A DNA stretch of 64,000 nt, from assembly GCF_009729205.1 (NCBI RefSeq), contig NZ_VTHB01000001.1, forward strand, positions 1-64,000, given 5' to 3'. Both the position numbers and the translations under genes were made by a program. The notes under the pieces are model-generated. The model was not told the DNA's origin. It ran no database searches and was given only the letters and a program-made list of their open reading frames with translations. This document shows positions 57,835 through 64,000 of the stretch, piece after piece (the stretch's first letter is position 1; each line of letters begins with the position of its first letter). This DNA is from Mycobacteroides sp. CBMA 271 (GTDB taxonomy: Bacteria > Actinomycetota > Actinomycetes > Mycobacteriales > Mycobacteriaceae).

Positions 57835-58089
57835 TCACCGAAGCTCCTCCTGTGCGTACCCGATGTTGTAAATGCGCCCTGCCGGGTTGTACACCGGGGC
57901 CGGCGGGTCGACATGGCGCACCAATTCGTCGAACACTTCGCGGCCGGGCATCTCGAAATCGAAGGGTTCCATCGGAAGGTCGTCATCGACTTTGAGGATC
58001 CGTCGAAGGGTGTCGGCCTCGAGACCTCGGATCAGATACTCGGCCACCAATTGCTCGGTGGTTCGGTCAAATTCCTCGATATACCACAC
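57835..58089 (-). CDS. Small conserved-looking hypothetical protein
   Basis: An 84-residue soluble acidic protein (WYIEEFDRTTEQLVAEY at the start; DFEMPGREVFDELV in the middle). No signal or membrane segment. It begins 11 bases after the stop of the PBP gene on the same strand. No family is securely recognised. Confidence 0.65.
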   Translation of the reverse strand: MWYIEEFDRTTEQLVAEYLIRGLEADTLRRILKVDDDLPMEPFDFEMPGREVFDELVRHVDPPAPVYNPAGRIYNIGYAQEELR

Positions 58090-58100
58090 GGCTTCGCCGA

Positions 58101-59918
58101 CTAGGCCAGGTAATCCGACGGCAGCGACTGGAACATGACCTTGGTGGCGCGTACCGCAGCCTCTGATCCGCCACCGCCGACGATTAGCGTCGCGAACGCC
58201 ATGTCTCCCCTATATCCGGCGAACCAGGCATGCGATCCGCCAGGGAATTCCGCCTCACCGGTCTTCCCGTGCACGTCGCCCTCGCTCTTGATGTCCTTCG
58301 CACTGCCACTGAGCACCGTCTCGCGCATCATCCCGCGCAGGCCGTCGATCATTTTCGAGGTCACCGGCGGTCGCTCTCCGGTGATCTCGGTGGTCTGTCC
58401 CGAAATTAGCTGCGGGACAGGTGTTTTTCCGTTCGCAACGGTGGCCGCGGCCAGTGCCATACCGAACGGCGTGACCAGCACCTTGCCCTGCCCGAATCCG
58501 TCCTCGGTGCGTTCGGTCAGGTTGACGGTGGGGGGCACGTCACCGGAGATGGTGGGGATGCCGGCGACGTTGTAGTCGGGTCCGATGCCGAATTGCGAAG
58601 CGGCGATGGTCAGTCCGTCCAGTGGCATCTCGCTGGCGAGCTTGGCGAAGGTGGTGTTGCACGAGTCGGCGAACGCACGCCACATGGGCACGGTGCCGAG
58701 GTCGAACTCGTTGTAGTTGGGAATGCTCCGGTCGCCGATGGTGATTCGCTTGGGGCAACCCAGCATGGTGTCCGGGGTGGCCATCCCCCGCTCGAGCGCG
58801 GCACCCGCGGTAATGATCTTGAACGTCGACCCCGGGGGGAACAACCCGGTGGTGGCGAGCGGCCCGTCCGCGTTGGCGGCGGCGTTCTGCGCGATCGCCA
58901 GGATCTCGCCCGTCGACGGCTTGATGACCACCATCATGGCCTTCTGGCCGCGCATGTTGACGGCGTTCTGTGCGGCGTTTTGCACGGCACGGTCCAGGCT
59001 GATCGTCTTGGACGGTGCGGGGGTGGGCTTCACCTCGTTGAGAACGGCGGTGTCGACGCCGTTCTGGTTGACGCTGACGACGCGCCAGCCGGCCTCGCCA
59101 TCCAGTTCGTCGAGCACGGCCTTCTTGACCTGCGCGACGATATCGGGAGCGAAGCTGTCCTCGGTGGGCAGCAGATCCGCCATCGGCGTCATCACCACAC
59201 CGGGCCGCAATGCTCCTGGGCGGGTCTCCAACGCGATGGACACCTTGTCCCAGTCGTCCTTACGCAGGGTGATCAGGTTCATCGGCGTGGTCTGCGCGCT
59301 CGCCTGCTCGGCCAGGGATGCGGCATTCATCTGATCGTCATAGGGCCGAATGGCGTCGGCCAGCGCCGTGGCGGTGCTCATCAGCGACTTACCGGCCTGC
59401 GACGCGTCGAACGAGATCCGGTACAGGTTGGCCGGCGCAAGCACCGTCGTACCGCCGGCCTCGTTGACCGTGGCCCGTTTCGCCGGATCGGTGCGCAACG
59501 AGAGTGCTTGACGCTCACCAAGTTTAGGATGCAGATCACTCGGCGCCCAGCGCACCTGCCAGCTACCTGCCGTACGCAGCATCTCCAGGCGTCCGTTGTA
59601 CGCCCAGGCGCGCTTCCTGGGCAGTTGCCAGGTATACGTCGCATCGGCGCTGCCCGTGTCCTGGGTGTATTGCGAACCGTTGACCGCGGCCTTGAAAGAC
59701 GTCGCCTGCAGGCCCGAAAATGCTTGGTCCAGACCCACTTTCGCGTCAGCCGGGTCGTCCGTCAGCTGTGCCGCCGAGGCGGTGTCGCCGCGGGCCAATG
59801 CCTCGAAAAACTTCTCGGCCACCGGGCCTGGCCCGTCCGGGCGCGGGGTGCACGCGACCGCTCCGGCCACCAGCAGAGCGGTGCCGAACAACGGCAGGGA
59901 CCACACACGTCTGAGCAT
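58101..59918 (-). CDS. Penicillin-binding lipoprotein (PBP-lipo, Rv2864c type)
   Basis: A class B PBP of 605 residues from ATG 59918: lipobox near residue 23 (AGAVACTP), an NTF2-like domain (MecA_N, about 30-140) and then the transpeptidase with SxxK in GSTFKIITAG near 370, SCN near 430 and KTG in VHGKTGEAEF near 560. It cross-links peptidoglycan at the outer membrane face. The spacing and position match M. tuberculosis Rv2864c and its M. abscessus counterpart, which is important for division there. The start at 59948 would place residues before the signal peptide. Confidence 0.96.
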   Translation of the reverse strand: MLRRVWSLPLFGTALLVAGAVACTPRPDGPGPVAEKFFEALARGDTASAAQLTDDPADAKVGLDQAFSGLQATSFKAAVNGSQYTQDTGSADATYTWQLPRKRAWAYNGRLEMLRTAGSWQVRWAPSDLHPKLGERQALSLRTDPAKRATVNEAGGTTVLAPANLYRISFDASQAGKSLMSTATALADAIRPYDDQMNAASLAEQASAQTTPMNLITLRKDDWDKVSIALETRPGALRPGVVMTPMADLLPTEDSFAPDIVAQVKKAVLDELDGEAGWRVVSVNQNGVDTAVLNEVKPTPAPSKTISLDRAVQNAAQNAVNMRGQKAMMVVIKPSTGEILAIAQNAAANADGPLATTGLFPPGSTFKIITAGAALERGMATPDTMLGCPKRITIGDRSIPNYNEFDLGTVPMWRAFADSCNTTFAKLASEMPLDGLTIAASQFGIGPDYNVAGIPTISGDVPPTVNLTERTEDGFGQGKVLVTPFGMALAAATVANGKTPVPQLISGQTTEITGERPPVTSKMIDGLRGMMRETVLSGSAKDIKSEGDVHGKTGEAEFPGGSHAWFAGYRGDMAFATLIVGGGGSEAAVRATKVMFQSLPSDYLA

Positions 59919-59978
59919 CGGGTCGATGCTAAGACCGCGGGCCTCCAAAACCCCGGAGGCACACGGGGGTTACCGGGA

Positions 59979-60851
59979 TTAGCTGACCAGAATCGTCGCG
60001 AAGGTGCCGATGCGGGTGAATCCCGCCCTGGCATAGGACGCACGGGCCACCTCGTTGAAGCTGTTCACGTACAGGCTGGGGATCCGTCCGCTGTGGTGAA
60101 CCGCGGTCGCGATGGCGGCCACCCCGGCGGTCCCAAGACCGCGGCCACGAAACTCCGGGTCAACCCACACACCCTGAATCTGGCTGACGCTGCGCGATTG
60201 TGATCCGACCTCAGCCTTGAAGATGACCCGACCATCCTCGAAACGCGCCCAGGCCCGGCCCGCCTCGATGAGCCCGGCCACCCGACGCCGGTATCCACGT
60301 CCCCCATCGCCGCTGCACGGGTCGACGCCCATCTCACCCATGAACATTTGGATCGAGGCCTTCAGGTACTCGTCCAGCTCCTCGGCACGCACCTGCCGGA
60401 CCGCGGGATCGATGGCGCATGCCGGGGCGTCCAGCATTGCCAGCAGTGGCTGGCAGGCACGGACCTCCCGCGCGGGACCCCATACCAGGTCGAGGTGGCA
60501 CCACATGTCGAGAACCACGTCGGCCGGGCCCACCAGGGACGGGCAGATTCGGTGCTGTTCGATGGCCCGTTCGGCGAACAGCCGAGTGTCCTCGGGCCCA
60601 CCGGCCAACGGAATGATCGTGGTCCCGACGAAGCACAGGGAATCCGCCAACGCGCCCGTCGACCAGATTTCGCCGCCGATGGCGGTGGGATCGGCACCGC
60701 GGGCCTCCACCCGGGCGGCCAGCATGCAGGACGCCACCGGATCGACGTCGAGTACGGCGCGAACGGCTTCCGTGTCCGATAACCCGAGCACACGGACGGC
60801 ATCGGAGGACGACGCTCCGGGCGCTCCAGGCGCCGGCAGTGTTGTCGTCAT
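59979..60851 (-). CDS. GNAT acetyltransferase with N-terminal DUF4081 domain (Rv2867c type)
   Basis: A 290-residue protein: an N-terminal DUF4081-like part (about 15-150, with DSLCFVGTTIIPLAGG) and a GNAT domain with the acetyl-CoA loop QIQGVWVDPEFRGRGLGTAGV near 225 and LYVNSFNEVARASYARAGF near 260. The ATG at 60851 has GGGAG 9 bases upstream; a TTG at 60857 is also possible. The gene lies between ispG and the PBP as in Rv2867c. Substrate unknown. Confidence 0.9.
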   Translation of the reverse strand: MTTTLPAPGAPGASSSDAVRVLGLSDTEAVRAVLDVDPVASCMLAARVEARGADPTAIGGEIWSTGALADSLCFVGTTIIPLAGGPEDTRLFAERAIEQHRICPSLVGPADVVLDMWCHLDLVWGPAREVRACQPLLAMLDAPACAIDPAVRQVRAEELDEYLKASIQMFMGEMGVDPCSGDGGRGYRRRVAGLIEAGRAWARFEDGRVIFKAEVGSQSRSVSQIQGVWVDPEFRGRGLGTAGVAAIATAVHHSGRIPSLYVNSFNEVARASYARAGFTRIGTFATILVS

Positions 60852-60891
60852 CGGCAATCGCTCCCGTATGTCCCGTTGCGCCGAGGTTCTT

Positions 60892-62064
60892 TTAGCTTAC
60901 GGTGACGACCGGCTGGCCTGTAGGAGATTCACCGGAGCCCATCGCATCTTCCATCTCTTCGGCCAATCGCATGGCCTCCTCGATCAGCGTTTCGACGATC
61001 AGCGCCTCCGGCACGGTCTTGATGACCTCGCCCTTCACGAAGATCTGCCCCTTGCCGTTACCGGACGCCACCCCCAGGTCGGCCTCGCGGGCCTCCCCCG
61101 GCCCGTTGACGACGCAGCCCATGACCGCCACTCGCAGCGGCACCTCCATGCCCTCCAGCCCGGCAGAGACCGCGTTGGCCAGGGTGTAGACGTCCACCTG
61201 CGCGCGCCCGCAGGACGGGCAGGACACAATCTCCAGCTTGCGCGGGCGCAGGTTGAGCGATTCCAGGATCTGGTTGCCCACCTTGATCTCCTCGGCGGGC
61301 GGCGCTGACAGGGAAACCCGGATGGTGTCGCCGATGCCCCTGGACAGCAGCGCACCGAATGCGACGGCCGACTTGATGGTGCCCTGGAATGCCGGCCCGG
61401 CCTCGGTGACACCCAGGTGCAGCGGGTAATCGCATTGCGCGGCAAGCTGTTCGTACGCGGCAACCATGATCACCGGGTCGTTGTGCTTGACGCTGATCTT
61501 GATGTCGCCGAATCCGCATTCCTCGAACAGCCCGGCCTCCCACAGCGCCGATTCGACGAGCGCCTCCGGGGTGGCCTTGCCGTACTTACCCAGAATGCGC
61601 GGGTCCAGCGAGCCCGCGTTGACGCCGATACGGATCGGGATTCCGGCGTCGCCGGCCGCCTTGGCGACCTCCTTGACGCGACCGTCGAACTCCTTGATGT
61701 TGCCCGGGTTCACCCGCACCGCGGCGCAGCCTGCGTCGATCGCCGCGAAAATGTACTTGGGCTGGAAATGAATGTCGGCAATCACCGGGATCTGGCTCTT
61801 GCGGGCGATCTCGGCCAGCGCGTCGGCGTCCTCCTGGCGCGGGCAGGCCACCCGCACGATGTCGCACCCGGAAGCGGTCAGCTCGGCGATCTGCTGCAGC
61901 GTCGAATTGACGTCGTGGGTCTTGGTGGTGCACATCGACTGCACCGACACCGGGTAATCGCTACCCACCCCGACATTTCCGACCATGAGCTGACGGGTCT
62001 GGCGCCGCGGCGCCAGCGTCGGCGGCGGCGCGCCAGGAAGACTGGGCATACCCAAGGTCGTCAT
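60892..62064 (-). CDS. ispG: 4-hydroxy-3-methylbut-2-enyl-diphosphate synthase IspG (GcpE)
   Basis: The enzyme of the MEP pathway that reduces MEcPP to HMBPP with a [4Fe-4S] cluster. The 390-residue protein has the TIM-barrel part ([22 protein letters not shown]-like [11 protein letters not shown]) and the cluster ligands in CPSCGR and GCVVNGPGE near the C-terminus. It lies in the dxr-rip1-ispG order known from M. tuberculosis (Rv2868c-Rv2870c). Confidence 0.98.
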   Translation of the reverse strand: MTTLGMPSLPGAPPPTLAPRRQTRQLMVGNVGVGSDYPVSVQSMCTTKTHDVNSTLQQIAELTASGCDIVRVACPRQEDADALAEIARKSQIPVIADIHFQPKYIFAAIDAGCAAVRVNPGNIKEFDGRVKEVAKAAGDAGIPIRIGVNAGSLDPRILGKYGKATPEALVESALWEAGLFEECGFGDIKISVKHNDPVIMVAAYEQLAAQCDYPLHLGVTEAGPAFQGTIKSAVAFGALLSRGIGDTIRVSLSAPPAEEIKVGNQILESLNLRPRKLEIVSCPSCGRAQVDVYTLANAVSAGLEGMEVPLRVAVMGCVVNGPGEAREADLGVASGNGKGQIFVKGEVIKTVPEALIVETLIEEAMRLAEEMEDAMGSGESPTGQPVVTVS

Positions 62065-62073
62065 AAGTGTCTC

Positions 62074-63309
62074 CTACTGGAAGAGTCTAATCGGGTTGAC
62101 GATGTCGGCGGTGATCGTCAGCAGCATGTAACCAACAATCACCACCAGGACGACATACGTCGCCGGCATCAATTTCATGTAGTTGACGGGCCCGCCCGCT
62201 GCCAGACCTCGCGCCGACCGAATCATGTTGCGAATCTTCTCGTAGGTGGCCACCGCGATGTGCCCGCCATCAAAGGGCAACAAGGGCAGCAGGTTGATCG
62301 CACCCAGCGCGAAGTTGAGCTGCGCCAACAAGATCCAGAACATGATCCACATGTCATGCTCAACCGTCTCGCCGCCCATGCGGCTAGCGCCGATGACGCT
62401 CATCGGGGTGTCCATCGCCCGCTCGCTGCCGGTGATCGAATCCCACAGCGCGCCCACCTTCATGGGGATCTTCCCAATGGCCTTCACGGTTTCGACGGCG
62501 ACGGTTCCGATGAGGTTCCCGGTGGCGGGGACGGCGGTCACCGGGTTGTAGTGCTTCTGCGGCACAAAGGTTCCCAGCGAGGCACCGACGGCGCCCACGG
62601 GAATAAGCTTGCCGGCCTTCTCGTCCCAACGCTGCGTCTCAACCACGTTCACGGTGACCGATTGCGGCTTGCCGTCACGCACGATCTCGAAGACCTGTGG
62701 CCCGCGCAGCCCGCGAATGGCGGTGACCAGGTCGGTCGACGTGCTCACCGGCTTGCCGTCCGCGGCGATGACCTGATCTCCGGCGCGCAGGCCGCCGAGC
62801 GCCGCCGGTCCATCCCCCGTGCATTTGGCCATATCCTTGGGGTTGGCACTGTTTTGCGGTGCCACACAACTGGTTTCGTTGATCAGCGGATGGGTGGGCG
62901 CATCATTGTCGGGCAGACCCCAGAACAGCACGACGCCGTAGAACACCACGATGCCTATGAGGAAGTTCATGGCGGGCCCGGCGACCAGCACCGCCACCCG
63001 CTTCCAGACCTTCTGCTTGTACATCGCGCGGTCGGATTCCTCGGGGGCGAGGTCCTCCACCGAGGTCATACCGGCGATATCGCAGAAGCCGCCCAGCGGG
63101 ACGGCCTTGATGCCGTACTCGATGACGTCGTTGGCGCCGCGGTTGCTCTTGCGCTTGGTGGACCACAGGGTCGGCCCGAAGCCGACGAAGTAGCGGCGCA
63201 CCTTCATGCCGGTGGCCTGCGCCACCCACATGTGCCCGCACTCGTGCAGCGCCACCGATACCAAGATCGAGAGGGCAAACAACACAATTCCGATCACATA
63301 CGCAGTCAT
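62074..63309 (-). CDS. rip1: Site-2 zinc metalloprotease Rip1 (RseP family)
   Basis: Rip1 cuts anti-sigma factors and other membrane proteins in the bilayer. The 411-residue protein has the HExxH in [10 protein letters not shown] near residue 21, [10 protein letters not shown], a PDZ region around 160-240, and the third metal ligand in [11 protein letters not shown] near residue 350, plus four membrane segments. Length matches M. tuberculosis Rip1 (404). It lies 24 bases after dxr on the same strand. Confidence 0.97.
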   Translation of the reverse strand: MTAYVIGIVLFALSILVSVALHECGHMWVAQATGMKVRRYFVGFGPTLWSTKRKSNRGANDVIEYGIKAVPLGGFCDIAGMTSVEDLAPEESDRAMYKQKVWKRVAVLVAGPAMNFLIGIVVFYGVVLFWGLPDNDAPTHPLINETSCVAPQNSANPKDMAKCTGDGPAALGGLRAGDQVIAADGKPVSTSTDLVTAIRGLRGPQVFEIVRDGKPQSVTVNVVETQRWDEKAGKLIPVGAVGASLGTFVPQKHYNPVTAVPATGNLIGTVAVETVKAIGKIPMKVGALWDSITGSERAMDTPMSVIGASRMGGETVEHDMWIMFWILLAQLNFALGAINLLPLLPFDGGHIAVATYEKIRNMIRSARGLAAGGPVNYMKLMPATYVVLVVIVGYMLLTITADIVNPIRLFQ

Positions 63310-63334
63310 CAGGTTCGAGTTTCCTCCAGGTACT

Positions 63335-64000
63335 TCAGTCGCGAGTGATCAGTTGCGCAGCCCGCTGCTCAGCCCAGCGCTGCGCGTCAAGTACATCGTC
63401 AACGGTAGCGGGTTCTCCTGATGTTCCCGCCCACTGGTCCGCAGCCGCCAGCACATCGGCAATTGTTCGCACGATCGACCGGAATCCGATACGTCCGGCC
63501 AGGAAGGCAGCCGCCGCCGTCTCATTGGCGGCGTTGTAGACGGCGGTCATGCATCCACCCGCCTCGCCGGCGCTCCGGGCCAGGTCAACGGCGGGAAACA
63601 CCTGCGTGTCCAACGGCTCGAACTCCCAGGTGGACGCGGTACTGAAGTCGCATGCCAGGGCCGCGCCGGGCACCCGATCGGGCCATCCCAGCGCCAACGC
63701 GATGGGCAGCTTCATATCGGGCGGGCTGGCCTGGGCCAGCGTCGACCCGTCTGTAAAGGTGACCATCGAGTGCACGATCGACTGCGGGTGCACGACCACC
63801 CCGATCTGGCGGTAGGGCACACCGAACAGCAGATGTGTCTCGATGAGTTCGAGGCCCTTGTTGACCAGCGAGGCCGAGTTGAGGGTGTTCATCGGCCCCA
63901 TCGACCAGGTGGGGTGCGCGCCAGCCTGCTCAGGGGTGACGTCCTGGAGCTGTTCGGAGGCCCAGCCCCGGAACGGGCCGCCGGAGGCGGTGAGGATCAG
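63335..64000 (-). CDS. dxr: 1-deoxy-D-xylulose 5-phosphate reductoisomerase (C-terminal part; N-terminus beyond the right edge)
   Basis: Dxr makes MEP, the first committed step of the non-mevalonate pathway, and is the target of fosmidomycin. About 221 residues are visible, including [11 protein letters not shown] at the edge, HPTWSMG (substrate and metal binding), [12 protein letters not shown] and [14 protein letters not shown]. These are standard Dxr motifs. It starts to the right of the window. With rip1 and ispG it forms the Rv2868c-2870c block. Confidence 0.97.
   Translation of the reverse strand: MILTASGGPFRGWASEQLQDVTPEQAGAHPTWSMGPMNTLNSASLVNKGLELIETHLLFGVPYRQIGVVVHPQSIVHSMVTFTDGSTLAQASPPDMKLPIALALGWPDRVPGAALACDFSTASTWEFEPLDTQVFPAVDLARSAGEAGGCMTAVYNAANETAAAAFLAGRIGFRSIVRTIADVLAAADQWAGTSGEPATVDDVLDAQRWAEQRAAQLITRD

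Noticed and set aside
58593..60203. Plus-strand open frame of 536 residues over the PBP and GNAT genes
   Set aside because: Antisense to genes with certain catalytic motifs; no ribosome site or domain.
61417..63348. A 643-residue open frame on the plus strand
   Set aside because: It is antisense to ispG and rip1, whose motifs and order are certain. The translation is rich in His/Arg/Gln and has no recognisable domain; it is a high-GC shadow.

Overview
The window is high-GC actinobacterial DNA from a rapidly growing mycobacterium, most like the Mycobacterium abscessus/chelonae group. That assignment is an inference. It rests on a backbone in the M. tuberculosis order dinF, nrnA, rbfA, infB, ylxR, nusA, rimP, proS, efpA, cysG, then cobB, cobO, chelatase, GNAT, mqo, then map, lipoprotein PBP, GNAT, ispG, rip1, dxr. 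It also rests on MmpL/MmpS, PapA, Gap, an MspA-type porin and an exochelin-like siderophore locus. No rRNA, tRNA, CRISPR array, insertion sequence or phage gene was recognised.

Layout. (1) 1-6.5 kb, minus strand: an iron-siderophore operon with an IdeR-type box, a hydroxyornithine formyltransferase (fxbA), an MbtH-like protein and the first modules of an NRPS that runs off the left edge (C-A-PCP-E-C seen). An MFS exporter and a MATE exporter lie just upstream. (2) 9.5-16.5 kb, minus strand: the translation/ribosome maturation operon rimP-nusA-(membrane protein)-ylxR-infB-rbfA-nrnA. (3) 16.6-23 kb: a secreted lipoprotein and ferritin-like pair, an SRPBCC protein, proS, a small secreted MmpS-like protein, efpA and cysG. 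(4) 23-44.8 kb: an accessory stretch between cysG and cobB, which are adjacent in M. tuberculosis. It holds a fused ECF-type ABC transporter and its EcfT; a lower-GC type VII secretion cargo locus that looks like an effector/immunity set; a Gap-PapA-PKS lipid cluster; a 1-kb regulatory gap with strong inverted repeats; mmpS-mmpL-tetR; an MspA-type porin with two small secreted proteins; and two small membrane proteins. (5) 44.9-64 kb: cobalamin genes (cobB, cobO, chelatase, cobQ), mqo, three alpha/beta-hydrolase-fold proteins, and a cell-wall/isoprenoid block (map, L,D-transpeptidase, lipoprotein PBP, ispG, rip1, dxr).

How the genes work together. FxbA, MbtH and the NRPS would build a hydroxamate peptide siderophore under iron control. 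The PKS would make a methyl-branched acyl chain, PapA would transfer it, and Gap and perhaps MmpS/MmpL would move the lipid outward. No FadD ligase is in the window. The 26.1-28.95 kb genes are translationally linked and carry WXG and YxxxD type VII hallmarks, a glycine-rich hydrophobic tail and an overlapping membrane protein. This is the best candidate for a little-described system. CysG, CobB, CobO, the chelatase and CobQ feed siroheme and corrin synthesis.
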